A stretch of DNA of 64,000 bases from contig NZ_JBJXRG010000001.1 of assembly GCF_046254955.1 (NCBI RefSeq), forward strand, positions 1,178,001-1,242,000, written 5' to 3'. The stretch is from Qipengyuania_C sp046254955 (lineage in GTDB: Bacteria > Pseudomonadota > Alphaproteobacteria > Sphingomonadales > Sphingomonadaceae). A model generated the notes under the pieces. That model was not told where the DNA came from. It ran no database searches and saw nothing but the letters and a program-made list of their open reading frames with translations. The translations under genes and the position numbers were made by a program. Positions 25,411-34,647 of this stretch are shown piece by piece (the stretch's first letter is position 1; the number at the start of each line of letters is the position of its first letter).

Positions 25411-25431
25411 GCCGCGCTGGGATATGATGTG

Positions 25432-27141
25432 ATGCTCGATAGGCAGCGCGAACCCGATGCCGATGAGGGCCTAAACCTGCGGCCTCCAGCTGTCGTGATG
25501 GACCTTGAGCGGCTGGGTACGCTGCACCCCTACCGGCTCAGCTTCATGCGCTCGCTTATCCGCAAGATCGGGCGCGAGAATTGGCAAATTGCGCGCGCCG
25601 ACCACGGGTTGGACCCTCGGGGCCACGGCCACGTAATCTACAAAATCCGGACCCCAAGGCAGCTCTTCAGCTTCGTCGCCTTTGCCAAGCATCTTGAGCC
25701 CGAGAGCCGCAGTGATCGCGTGATCGCAGAAGACTGGGACATGACGGCGACGCTCTGTGAGGGCGAGGTCGATGCGGTACGGCTCGAGCGTTTACGTGCC
25801 AATGTGCCGCTGCAAGAGAACGGCCGGGTCGATGCGACATGTCTGGTTCTCTCGCGCGCCAACAAGAGCGTTCGAAACTTCGACTATGTCGTTGATTGCC
25901 TTTGTGAAGGCGTGCAGCCTTCGGTCGATATCCTGGCCAAGGTCGGATACCTTTATCGCACAACGGCGGTGTACGGCAGCGGCAAGTTCGGTCTAGCCGA
26001 TTGGCGCAAGGTCCATTCCGAATATCCCGATTTTTCGCGCCCATTCATGGCGGAAATGCTGGTGTGTTACCTGATCCGGCAGTTCAGCCTCGACCAGGCC
26101 GAACACATAGCACATCACCGCACCGGCGGCAGGCATGCGCCGCTTGATCCGGCGCTGAAACGTTACATCGGGATCGGCAATGCGACAGGTCTGGGCATGG
26201 CCCCTTACCTGATCAACCACCCCTTGCTGATCAATCGCTGGGTCGAAGCGCGTGAAACAGCGCTCGCTCGGATGCTGCGCGATGGCGTGTTCGACGAGAG
26301 GCGTTTCGAGCGTTTTTGTGGGATCGCTCGCCAAGCGATCCAGCACCTTGAGGAAATTGCCACCGACAATCTCGACCAGAACGCGATCAATGATCGTACA
26401 AGGCATGAGCTGACACTTCTCCTCTCGCGGATCGAGACGGGCACGCCGCCCTCTTCGTGGCAGGAGATTATGGATCTCGCCGAAGATACTGTCGGAACCG
26501 AGGCGCGCGAGCTTGCCAGTTCGATCATGATGGAGTTGCATCCCGAACTGGTCGATGATCTGGAAAACCGGCTATGCGAGGACGAAGACTATCGCCTCGT
26601 CCCGGAGATGCCGCTCGATGAACTGCGCCGCGTGATCGAGGATCGATATGACTGGGCACTGGCCTATGATTTCGAGCAAGACGATGCACGTGCGACATTC
26701 TGGTACCGATCCGAAGAAAAGATGGAGCCGCGACTGGGTGTGCGCGGGCAGGAACCGGGTGAGGACCGCGAGATGATGCTCGGCATCGCCTATGCCGTGC
26801 AGCAGTGCCACACGGACCTGGTTAGGTTCCCTGCGGCAGCAGATTCGACCAGCGTAGCAGCCTTCGTCATTGCGCACCCTGAGCACCGGCGCATTTTGCG
26901 GCGCATCCAGACCATGGCGCAAACACGATATGGCGAAATCCGCGCAAACCTGCTCGATGGGCAGGTCCTTCCTATCCATTTGCTACGCTGCAAGCTCTCG
27001 TTCTTCGGTGTAGGAAAATTCGATCCCCGTTCACGACTGTGGGTCCGTAACACCATGTTTCAGGGTGCTCCTTTGCCCGAGGAGCTGGGCGGGCCTGGCC
27101 AAGACGAATGGTATTTCCCGGTTAAACCGCAGTTCGCGTGA
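25432..27141 (+). CDS. Uncharacterised 569-aa protein
   Basis: I do not recognise a characterised family. The protein is soluble, without signal peptide or membrane segments. Conserved-looking stretches are YKIRTPRQLFSFVAFAKHLE near residue 65, YIGIGNATGLGMAPYLINHP near residue 245 and LHPELVDDLENRL near residue 370. It is rich in Arg, Asp and Glu. An ATG at 25432 follows a GTG one codon before. It lies 21 nt after the M19-like gene, and its stop TGA overlaps the next start (TGATG), so the two are tightly coupled. Its constant company with a DUF3726-like protein here points to one enzyme or complex of unknown reaction. Confidence 0.7.
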   Translation: MLDRQREPDADEGLNLRPPAVVMDLERLGTLHPYRLSFMRSLIRKIGRENWQIARADHGLDPRGHGHVIYKIRTPRQLFSFVAFAKHLEPESRSDRVIAEDWDMTATLCEGEVDAVRLERLRANVPLQENGRVDATCLVLSRANKSVRNFDYVVDCLCEGVQPSVDILAKVGYLYRTTAVYGSGKFGLADWRKVHSEYPDFSRPFMAEMLVCYLIRQFSLDQAEHIAHHRTGGRHAPLDPALKRYIGIGNATGLGMAPYLINHPLLINRWVEARETALARMLRDGVFDERRFERFCGIARQAIQHLEEIATDNLDQNAINDRTRHELTLLLSRIETGTPPSSWQEIMDLAEDTVGTEARELASSIMMELHPELVDDLENRLCEDEDYRLVPEMPLDELRRVIEDRYDWALAYDFEQDDARATFWYRSEEKMEPRLGVRGQEPGEDREMMLGIAYAVQQCHTDLVRFPAAADSTSVAAFVIAHPEHRRILRRIQTMAQTRYGEIRANLLDGQVLPIHLLRCKLSFFGVGKFDPRSRLWVRNTMFQGAPLPEELGGPGQDEWYFPVKPQFA

Positions 27142-27911
27142 TGCCTGGTTCGGGTGTGAACGAGCGCCATGCCCTTTCTCGCAACGAGTTGCTTGCTCTA
27201 CTGCGGCGCGTTTTCGAAGCTATTTTCGGCAAGAGCTGCGACTACGAAGCCATGGCGGAACAGATCGCTTGGCTCGAGTGCCATGGCCTAGGCGGGTTCG
27301 ATCTGCTTTGTGCTTGCCTTAACCGGCTCGATAACGAAGAGCATCCTTCCGACGGTTTGCTGATTGAGGCAAGCTCTGCAGACAGCGTGGTGAACGATTT
27401 GGATGCAGGCGGCGCGAGCCTACTTTGTTTCGGAGACGTGCTTGCCGATTTGCTTGTCGCACGCTGCGCAGATCGGGAGAGTTGCAGGGTCAAAATTGCC
27501 AATCTGCGCGAGGGCCAGGCAATCATCCCGCAACTGCATCGCATGGCGCTGGCGGGTCGTTTTGCAGCTGCGCGGATCACAAACCCAAGCAACGGCACCA
27601 GTTGGTACGCACATGTTTCGAGCTCTGCGTTTCTCCCGGTGCTTTCGGGCTTTCAAGAAACGAAGGATTGCGGCGCACTAGTCTCGCTAAACGTGGTCTG
27701 TGCAGCCAACGAGCATGCCCTGCAAGAAGCGATGAACTCTCTCGATCCGCAATGGCCTGAGCCGACGATAACGCCTGGCCAGCTCGCGGACTGCAATGCT
27801 GATTGTCTGCGCAACGGGATCCCAGTCAGCGATCTTGCAGCGCTCAACGCTGTAGCGGATCGCATACTGGTCGAAGCGACTGAGGATTCTCGGCGCGGGG
27901 CGGGTGAATAG
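27141..27911 (+). CDS. DUF3726-like protein
   Basis: This 256-aa soluble protein resembles the DUF3726 family in its N-terminal layout (SRNELLALLRRVFEAIFG, then AEQIAWLECHGLGGFDLL). I assign the family from memory of that pattern, so it is tentative. The function of the family is not known to me. ATG 27141 shares its A with the upstream stop (TGATG); a GTG one codon earlier is possible. It is the last gene of the aldehyde dehydrogenase run, 97 bp before soxB. Confidence 0.6.
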   Translation: MPGSGVNERHALSRNELLALLRRVFEAIFGKSCDYEAMAEQIAWLECHGLGGFDLLCACLNRLDNEEHPSDGLLIEASSADSVVNDLDAGGASLLCFGDVLADLLVARCADRESCRVKIANLREGQAIIPQLHRMALAGRFAAARITNPSNGTSWYAHVSSSAFLPVLSGFQETKDCGALVSLNVVCAANEHALQEAMNSLDPQWPEPTITPGQLADCNADCLRNGIPVSDLAALNAVADRILVEATEDSRRGAGE

Positions 27912-28008
27912 GGCCTCCTAAAAGACTGAATTAGGCGCTCTAATGGAACGACTTAGATGGCCTCATCGGCTATCTTATCTTCTGCGCGGCGCGTAATTTC
28001 GCAGATCG

Positions 28009-29268
28009 ATGCAGCGCTATTCGATCCTCTCACTGCTTAAGAATGCAGCCACCGGACACCACCACTGGGAACGGGCCTGGCGTGCGCCGACGCCCAAGCC
28101 ATCCTATGACGTGATCATCGTCGGAGGCGGCGGGCATGGTCTGGCGGCCGCCTATTACCTCGCCAAACTGCACGGTATTCACAATGTCGCTGTGCTGGAG
28201 AAGGGTTGGCTGGGCGGCGGCAATATCGGTCGCAACACGACCATTATCCGCTCGAATTACCTGCTGCCGGAGAACAGCCGCTTTTACGAACACGCGATGA
28301 AGCTGTGGGAAGGGCTCTCGCTCGATCTCAATTACAACGTGATGTTCTCACAGCGCGGCGTCATCAATCTGGCGCATAGCCCGGCGCAGATCGATGCCTT
28401 TGCGCGGCGCGGCAATGCCATGCGGATGGAAGGCATCGACGCCGAAATGCTGTCACCGCAAGAGATCAAGCGCCGCGTGCCCTCGATCGATATCGGGACT
28501 GATACGCGCTTTCCGATACTCGGCGCGCTGTGCCAGCCGCGCGGGGGCACCGCCAGGCACGATGCGGTGGCCTGGGGCTATGCCCGCGCGGCGGACGCGC
28601 TGGGAGTCGACATTATCCAGAATTGCGAGGTCACCGGGTTCATACGCGAGGGTGGACGGGTCGTCGGGGTCGAAACCAATCAGGGTGATATCCGCGCGCC
28701 AAAAGTCGGCGTTTCGGTCGCAGGCAGCACATCCGAAGTCATGAGGAGGGCGGGGATCGAGCGCCTGCCGATCGAATCTCACGTCCTCCAGGCCTTCGTC
28801 TCGGAACCGCTCAAGCCGCTAATCGATACCGTTGTTACCTTCGGGGCGGGCCATCTCTATATTTCGCAATCGGACAAGGGAGGGTTGGTTTTCGGCGGTG
28901 ATATCGATGGTTATAACAGCTATGCTAGCCGCGGAAATCTGCCGGTCTTCGAACATGTCGCCGCCGCTGCTGTGACGCTTCTTCCGAACCTTTCGCGTCT
29001 TCGCCTGCTACGCAACTGGGGCGGCATTATGGACATGTCGATGGACGGGAGCCCGATCATCGATGTCGGCCCCCTGCCGGGAATGTATCTCAATGCCGGT
29101 TGGTGTTACGGCGGGTTCAAAGCGACCCCGGCGGCCGGATGGTGCTTCGCCCACACCATTGCGCAGGACCGCCCGCACGATCTCAATCAAGCCTTCGCGC
29201 TGGATCGTTTCGCGGCTGGGCGGGCGCTCGATGAAAAGGGCATGGGCCCCCATCCGAGGCTTCACTGA
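28009..29268 (+). CDS. soxB: Sarcosine oxidase subunit beta
   Basis: This 419-aa flavoprotein subunit of heterotetrameric sarcosine oxidase has an N-terminal Rossmann motif VGGGGHGLAAAYYLA and the SoxB-type QPRGGTARHDAVAWGYARA. His184 in that stretch lies in the region where SoxB proteins carry covalent FMN. The complex oxidises sarcosine to glycine, H2O2 and 5,10-methylene-THF in the cytosol. Gene order soxB-D-A-G is the classic one, with TGATG junctions. The C1 product would feed the THF path served by fhs and fds in this window. Confidence 0.95.
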   Translation: MQRYSILSLLKNAATGHHHWERAWRAPTPKPSYDVIIVGGGGHGLAAAYYLAKLHGIHNVAVLEKGWLGGGNIGRNTTIIRSNYLLPENSRFYEHAMKLWEGLSLDLNYNVMFSQRGVINLAHSPAQIDAFARRGNAMRMEGIDAEMLSPQEIKRRVPSIDIGTDTRFPILGALCQPRGGTARHDAVAWGYARAADALGVDIIQNCEVTGFIREGGRVVGVETNQGDIRAPKVGVSVAGSTSEVMRRAGIERLPIESHVLQAFVSEPLKPLIDTVVTFGAGHLYISQSDKGGLVFGGDIDGYNSYASRGNLPVFEHVAAAAVTLLPNLSRLRLLRNWGGIMDMSMDGSPIIDVGPLPGMYLNAGWCYGGFKATPAAGWCFAHTIAQDRPHDLNQAFALDRFAAGRALDEKGMGPHPRLH

Positions 29269-29528
29269 TGCGTATCCAGTGTCCCTACTGCGGTCTGCGC
29301 GACTATGGCGAGTTTGGATATCTCGGCGATGCCAGCGTCAAGCGGCCTGAGCACGGCTCGACCGATATGGAAGCATGGAACCAATATGTGTTCCAGCGTA
29401 ACAATCCGCGCGGTCTGCATCAGGAGCATTGGCAGCACAGTGCTGGCTGCCGTGCCATCTTGCGGGTCGAACGCGATACGCTCTCGCACAAGATTGTGTC
29501 GGTCGCGCTTGAAGGAGAGTGGGGCTGA
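29268..29528 (+). CDS. soxD: Sarcosine oxidase subunit delta
   Basis: This 86-aa zinc subunit has Cys5-x2-Cys8 near the start and His57/Cys61 later (QHSAGC), matching the zinc site known for SoxD. It caps the alpha/beta interface of the heterotetramer. Its start overlaps the soxB stop by one base (TGATG), and its stop overlaps the soxA start in the same way, so subunits are probably made in step. Confidence 0.95.
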   Translation: MRIQCPYCGLRDYGEFGYLGDASVKRPEHGSTDMEAWNQYVFQRNNPRGLHQEHWQHSAGCRAILRVERDTLSHKIVSVALEGEWG

Positions 29529-32485
29529 TGGCGGGCTATCGCCTCCCTACCGGCGGGATCGGAATTGATCGCGAGGCGCCCTTGCGCTTCTCCTTCGACG
29601 GCAAGGAGCTTGGGGGCTTCGCCGGAGATACGCTGGCTTCGGGTCTCCTTGCGAACGGCCAAACGGTTGTCGCCCGGTCGTTCAAGTACCACCGCCCGCG
29701 CGGCATCTTTGGCGCGGGCCACGAAGAGCCCAATGCGCTCGTCACATTGCGCAGCGGCGGTCGGACCGAGCCCAATGCGAAGGCGCCCGCGATCGAGCTT
29801 TATGATGGCCTTGAGGCGCGCAGTCAGAACGCATGGCCGTCGCCGCGCTTCGACCTGATGGCAGTCAACCAGCTTGCTGCCCCGCTGTTTGTTGCAGGGT
29901 TCTACTACAAGACCTTCATGGGCACGGGGCAGCGCTTCTGGCACTTCTGTGAGCGCTTCATTCGGCGCGCAGCAGGCATGGGAGCTGCGGGCACCGAGCC
30001 TGATCCGGACCGCTACGAGCGCGCGAACCTGTTCGCCGATGTGCTGGTGATCGGAGGCGGAGCGGCAGGCATTGCAGCCGCGCGTGCTGCTGCGTCTGCC
30101 GGAGGCAAGGTGTTGCTGGTCGACGAGAATGCGTCGATCGGCGGATCTCTGCCGGAAGATACCGGGAAGATCGATGGGCTTTCCCCGCACGACTGGTCCG
30201 CCACAGCTCTCGACGCGCTGGCGAATGTCACCGTCATGCCGCGAACCACAGTCTACGGCTACTTCGACGATAATGTGCTGGGCGGGGTGGAGCGCGTGGC
30301 GGATCACGTCGCGGCGCCTGAGGCTGGGCAACCGCGATTGCGGCACCTCAAGATCTACGCTGGCAAGGTTGTCATCGCCACCGGCAGCGTCGAGCGGCCT
30401 CTGGTTTTTCCTGGCAACGACAAGCCCGGCGTGATGCTGGCGCAGGCCGGATTGCGCTATGCCAATCGTTATGGTGTGGCTGTTGGCCGTAAGGTGGTTG
30501 TGACCGGCAATAACGACAGCATTTATGCCGTCGCGCGGGCACTTGCCGGAATGGACATGAATGTTACGACCCTCGTCGACATGCGGCCCGATCCAACTGC
30601 AGAGCCTGCAGCTGGGATCGAACAGCTCGGCATTCGCGTTCTTGCTGGCCACGCGATCCGCCGCGCGCGCGGTTTCCAGGAGCTCAGCTCGATCGAGATT
30701 GAGCCGTTTGCAGATGGCGCGGTGCAGTCCGGGGGCACGATCCGGCTCGATTGCGATGCGCTGCTCGTCTCGGGTGGCTTCACTCCGATGGTCAATCTGT
30801 GCAGCCAGGCTGGCACGCCTCCTGTGTACGACGCTGAGATCGACGGTTTCCTGCCCGGTGAGCCCCTGCAGGACTGGATCGCGGCAGGCGCGGCAAATGG
30901 AGCCATGGACCTCGCGGCGGCCATTGCATCGGGCCATGCTGCCGGAAGTTCCGTGGCTGGCGTGGACAACTCAACAGCTCCGGAAGTGACCGGCGGCCCT
31001 GTTCAAGCCAATCCCGGCGCACCGGCTTGCATAGCAGCACCCGGCAAAAGCTTCGTCGACCTGCAGCACGATGTGACCGTCAAGGACATCGAGCTCGCCC
31101 ACCGCGAGGGTTTCCGGTCGATCGAGCACGTCAAGCGCTATACCACGCTCGGTATGGCGGCGGATCAGGGCAAGACCTCCAACGTCAATGCCATAGCGCT
31201 TATGGCAGGGCTGCAGGGCCTTGCGCCCGACCAGGTCGGCACCACGCGTTTCCGCCCGCCCTATACCCCTGTAGCGCTGGGCGCGCTGGCGGGGCGCGAA
31301 GTCGGGCAGGATTTCAAACCGCTGCGCCGTACGCCAATGCACGACTGGCACGTCTCAAACGGGGCAGAGATGATCGATGCCGGCCTATGGGTCCGTCCGC
31401 GCGTCTATCGCATCCACGCCGATGAAACCTTGTTCGAAGCTTACGTGCGTGAAGCGCGCGCGGTCCGCGAAAGCGTCGGCATTGTCGACGTAACAACACT
31501 CGGAAAGATCGACGTGCAGGGCCCCGATGCGGCCGAGTTCCTCAATCGTATCTACGCAAATCCCTTTCTCAAGGTGCCGGTTGGCAAGGCGCGCTATGGC
31601 GCGATGCTGAGAGAGGATGGGATCCTGTACGATGACGGGACCACCTGGCGGCTGGCGGAGGATCGCTTCCTCACCACCACTACTACCGCGCGAGCTGCCG
31701 GCGTGCTTGCTGAAATGGAGCGCCTGCTAGCCGTTGAATGGCCTGAGCTGCGAGTGCACGTCACTTCGGTCAGCGATCAGTGGGCAGCCATGGCAGTGGC
31801 CGGACCCAAGGCCCGACGCACTTTGGAGAAGGTACTCGATGGACTCGATATCGAGAACGAGGCCTTCCCCTCTATGGCAGTGGGCACGGGCAGGATCGTT
31901 GGTATCGACGTGATGGTCGCACGCCTCTCTTTCTCCGGCGAGCTGGCCTACGAGGTCTATTGCGGAAGTAATGAAGGGACGCGCGTCTGGGAATCGATTA
32001 TGGCTGCCGGCGAAGAATTCGCAATCACTCCATACGGTACCGAGGCACTTGGAACACTCCGTATCGAAAAGGGGCATATCAGCGGACCAGAGCTCGACGG
32101 GCGCACGACACTCGACGATATCGGGCTGGGCAAGATGGCCTCGCGCAACAAGGCCTATGTCGGCTCGGTCCTGCTCGACCGCGAAGGGCTACAGCAGGAA
32201 GATCGCTTGCAGCTTGTCGGCCTGGTTTCATCCAGCAAGCGGGCGCTGCTGGCTGGATCCCAGATCGTCGATCCGGCACAGCCCGACCGAGCGCTCGGCC
32301 ATATCACTTCGACCACATTCAGCCCTGCGCTCAATGAGTTTATTGCTCTCGCGCTGGTATCTGCGGGACGGGCGTGCATTGGGAGCGAGATGCTGTCCTG
32401 CTTTCCCATGCGAGGCGAAACCCAATCGGTGAAGCTGGTCGATCCGGTTTTCTATGATCCCCAAGGGGAGCGGATGCATGGCTGA
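29528..32485 (+). CDS. soxA: Sarcosine oxidase subunit alpha
   Basis: This 985-aa subunit has, in order, a small ferredoxin-like N-terminal domain without Fe-S cysteines (FDGKELGGFAGDTLASGLLA), an NAD-binding Rossmann domain (VLVIGGGAAGIAAARAAASA, about residue 175) and a C-terminal THF-binding GcvT-like aminomethyltransferase domain (from about residue 590; FSGELAYEVY). The last channels the methylene group to THF. A GTG three codons earlier (29519) also fits the frame, but ATG 29528 gives the typical junction. The length is normal for the family. Confidence 0.95.
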   Translation: MAGYRLPTGGIGIDREAPLRFSFDGKELGGFAGDTLASGLLANGQTVVARSFKYHRPRGIFGAGHEEPNALVTLRSGGRTEPNAKAPAIELYDGLEARSQNAWPSPRFDLMAVNQLAAPLFVAGFYYKTFMGTGQRFWHFCERFIRRAAGMGAAGTEPDPDRYERANLFADVLVIGGGAAGIAAARAAASAGGKVLLVDENASIGGSLPEDTGKIDGLSPHDWSATALDALANVTVMPRTTVYGYFDDNVLGGVERVADHVAAPEAGQPRLRHLKIYAGKVVIATGSVERPLVFPGNDKPGVMLAQAGLRYANRYGVAVGRKVVVTGNNDSIYAVARALAGMDMNVTTLVDMRPDPTAEPAAGIEQLGIRVLAGHAIRRARGFQELSSIEIEPFADGAVQSGGTIRLDCDALLVSGGFTPMVNLCSQAGTPPVYDAEIDGFLPGEPLQDWIAAGAANGAMDLAAAIASGHAAGSSVAGVDNSTAPEVTGGPVQANPGAPACIAAPGKSFVDLQHDVTVKDIELAHREGFRSIEHVKRYTTLGMAADQGKTSNVNAIALMAGLQGLAPDQVGTTRFRPPYTPVALGALAGREVGQDFKPLRRTPMHDWHVSNGAEMIDAGLWVRPRVYRIHADETLFEAYVREARAVRESVGIVDVTTLGKIDVQGPDAAEFLNRIYANPFLKVPVGKARYGAMLREDGILYDDGTTWRLAEDRFLTTTTTARAAGVLAEMERLLAVEWPELRVHVTSVSDQWAAMAVAGPKARRTLEKVLDGLDIENEAFPSMAVGTGRIVGIDVMVARLSFSGELAYEVYCGSNEGTRVWESIMAAGEEFAITPYGTEALGTLRIEKGHISGPELDGRTTLDDIGLGKMASRNKAYVGSVLLDREGLQQEDRLQLVGLVSSSKRALLAGSQIVDPAQPDRALGHITSTTFSPALNEFIALALVSAGRACIGSEMLSCFPMRGETQSVKLVDPVFYDPQGERMHG

Positions 32486-32987
32486 CGTAACCATCGAAGC
32501 GACCGACTTCGAAACCGTATTCATGGCGAACATGTGGCGGAGCACGGTAGCTGACGGCGCGCAGCAGCTCTCGGCTGCCTTGCAATCCGAGATCCCGGTT
32601 GAGCCAAATCGTTTTATCGAGCGTGATGGCCGGATCGCAGCCTGCCTCAGCCCGGGGCGCTATCTGATCCTGGCGGATGCCGGCACATTGTATGAGCGGG
32701 TGCGGGAACAGTGCGATCCAGAACTTATTTCGATGGTCCAGCTTGATCACAGTCGCGAGGCTTTCCGGTTGGAAGGGCAGCAGGCCGCAAAGCTCTTGAT
32801 GAAGGGCGTAGCGATCGATCTTGACGAAACGCGGTTTCCCGTAGGCTCGCTATTTCAGTCTTCGATCCATGACATCGGACTGACTGCACTGAAGCGGGGA
32901 AGTTCAAGCTTCGACCTGCTCGTTTACAATAGCTTTGCCGACTCCTTCTGTCACTGGCTTTTCGATGCAGCGATGGAGTTTTCCTGA
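32478..32987 (+). CDS. soxG: Sarcosine oxidase subunit gamma
   Basis: This 169-aa small structural subunit of heterotetrameric sarcosine oxidase resembles a GcvT-like half domain (SPGRYLILAD, FRLEGQQAAKLLMKGVAIDL, DIGLTALKR). The ATG at 32478 overlaps the soxA stop by 8 nt. It completes the soxBDAG set. The next gene, a LysR, starts 40 bp downstream on the same strand. Confidence 0.9.
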   Translation: MADVTIEATDFETVFMANMWRSTVADGAQQLSAALQSEIPVEPNRFIERDGRIAACLSPGRYLILADAGTLYERVREQCDPELISMVQLDHSREAFRLEGQQAAKLLMKGVAIDLDETRFPVGSLFQSSIHDIGLTALKRGSSSFDLLVYNSFADSFCHWLFDAAMEFS

Positions 32988-33027
32988 TCGCTCGCCTAGA
33001 GTCGCTCGCTCGCGGGGAGGGCACGAT

Positions 33028-34002
33028 TTGAAACTTCCGATAGGCTTCGACATCCACTCGCTCGAGGTGTTCATGCTGACGGCTGAGCTCGGCGGAATGA
33101 CGCAGAGTGCCGAGTACCTGGGCATGACGCAGTCGGCGGTCTCGCAAATCGTCTCAAAGCTGGAGAGCGCGCTTGATACCCGCCTGTTTGATCGTACCAC
33201 TCGCCCGCTAACGCTTACGGCTAGCGGGCGTTACCTGCTAAATGACGGAGCCCGATTGGTCGCTGATGCCAAGCGGCTTGCGACAGAAATCAGGGGTATC
33301 GGCAACCTGCCGATGAATAGTGTCACCATCGCGATGGCCGAGAGCATGGCAAATCTCGTAACGGTTCCATTGCTGCGCGAGCTCGGTGGCAATGCCGGAC
33401 AATGGTTGATCCGCTCAGGAACATCACTCACCCAGCAGGAAGATTTCCTCAATCGCAAGATCGATATCTTGGTGACGGCCAGTTTCGATCTGGATGGGAC
33501 CGGCAATTTTGACCAGCTCCCGATCTTTGATGAGGAATTCGTCCTCGCCTTCCCGGCTAACTACACCGCAGAAATCGATCAGATCGGCGATATCCCCGAA
33601 CTGCCCTTCATCCGGTATTCACTGCAATCGGCGATCGGAATGCGCATTGAAAGCCAGCTTTCGCGCATGCGTAGCAGACTTAAGAATTCCGTCGAAGTCG
33701 ATTCAACGGCGCAGCAATTGACTGCCATCAGCGAGGGTCTGGGCTGGGGCATTACTACGCCCCTGTGCCTTGCAAGTCATCCGGCTCTTTTCGACCGTCT
33801 TAGGGTCGAGCCGATGCGCCAGGCGCAGTTCCGCCGGTACTTCACCTTGATCGCGCGCCGGGGTGAGTTTGGCGACCTTCCAGCAAAACTAACGACGTCG
33901 ATTTGCGGCGCGATCCAGAATGTAGGGCTGATAGCTCTTTTTGCAGCTTATCCCTGGCTCGAGCAAAAAGTCAGGTGGTCGGAGCCAGCAAAAGCAGGCT
34001 GA
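33028..34002 (+). CDS. LysR-family transcriptional regulator (copy B)
   Basis: This 324-aa protein has a winged HTH (GGMTQSAEYLGMTQSAVSQ) and an effector domain containing GWGITTPLCLA. It is a paralog of the 11119 regulator. The TTG at 33028, with GGGGAGG 7 nt upstream, was preferred; the longer reading from 32935 would run inside soxG. It sits between soxBDAG and the formate dehydrogenase operon and probably controls one or both. Confidence 0.87.
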   Translation: MKLPIGFDIHSLEVFMLTAELGGMTQSAEYLGMTQSAVSQIVSKLESALDTRLFDRTTRPLTLTASGRYLLNDGARLVADAKRLATEIRGIGNLPMNSVTIAMAESMANLVTVPLLRELGGNAGQWLIRSGTSLTQQEDFLNRKIDILVTASFDLDGTGNFDQLPIFDEEFVLAFPANYTAEIDQIGDIPELPFIRYSLQSAIGMRIESQLSRMRSRLKNSVEVDSTAQQLTAISEGLGWGITTPLCLASHPALFDRLRVEPMRQAQFRRYFTLIARRGEFGDLPAKLTTSICGAIQNVGLIALFAAYPWLEQKVRWSEPAKAG

Positions 34003-34221
34003 GTAATCAGCAGGTTAGATTTGACTAATCTTGGATCATCTCGACCACAGATCAAGATATCTAAGAGATTGGTTGCAATAGATAAATTAACAAATTCAGG
34101 CCAGTGAAGCGAGAGGGTGCGTTTCGCGCCGCGACTGCAATTCATTGTCATTCTGCGCCGTTTGCGTCACTTCTCCCAGACGAAACTTGGCCGCACTGCG
34201 CGACAACCGATTGGACCTGAC

Positions 34222-34647
34222 TTGAGTACAGTTGCTCGCATCGAAGAGATTTGCTCGGCGCACGCCGGTCGCAAGGGATCGCTTTTGCCCATCTTGCATG
34301 ACTTGCAGGCCGAATTCGGCTGTATCAGCGAGGAAGCCGAGCGCGTGGTGGCCGATGCGCTCAATCTGAGCCGAGCCGAAGTCCACGGGGTGGTCAGCTT
34401 CTATCATGATTTCGAGCAAGCACCCGACGAGCGTCCGCAAGTCCAGATCTGCCGCGCCGAGGCCTGTAAGGCGCGCGGGGTGGAGGCCCTGATGCCCGAG
34501 GCAGAAGCGTCGGCTGGCAAAAGGGTGCGGCTGCAAACGGTCTATTGCCTTGGCCTATGCAGTGTTGGACCCAATGCGCGGGTGGGCGATGCCATGCATT
34601 CCCGCCTTGACCGTGCGAGCATCAAGCAATTGATCGAAGCCGTATGA
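34222..34647 (+). CDS. fdsG: NAD-dependent formate dehydrogenase subunit gamma
   Basis: This 141-aa NuoE-like [2Fe-2S] subunit has four cluster cysteines in two pairs (CRAEACKARG and CLGLCSVGPN). TTG 34222 gives the usual short N-terminus (STVARIEEICSAHAGRKG). A GTG at 34117 would add 35 atypical residues. FdsG passes electrons in the soluble, oxygen-tolerant FdsABG formate dehydrogenase. Its stop overlaps the fdsB start (ATGA). The 219 bp before it are AT-rich near 34050-34100 and probably contain the operon promoter. Confidence 0.9.
   Translation: MSTVARIEEICSAHAGRKGSLLPILHDLQAEFGCISEEAERVVADALNLSRAEVHGVVSFYHDFEQAPDERPQVQICRAEACKARGVEALMPEAEASAGKRVRLQTVYCLGLCSVGPNARVGDAMHSRLDRASIKQLIEAV

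Noticed and set aside
29420..30937. 505-codon minus-strand frame opposite soxA
   Set aside because: It is a composition-driven shadow of soxA in high-GC DNA. The product is rich in Arg, His and Ala without recognisable domains.
34117..34221. Longer fdsG start at GTG 34117
   Set aside because: It would add 35 Arg-rich residues unlike any FdsG; TTG 34222 gives the usual N-terminus.
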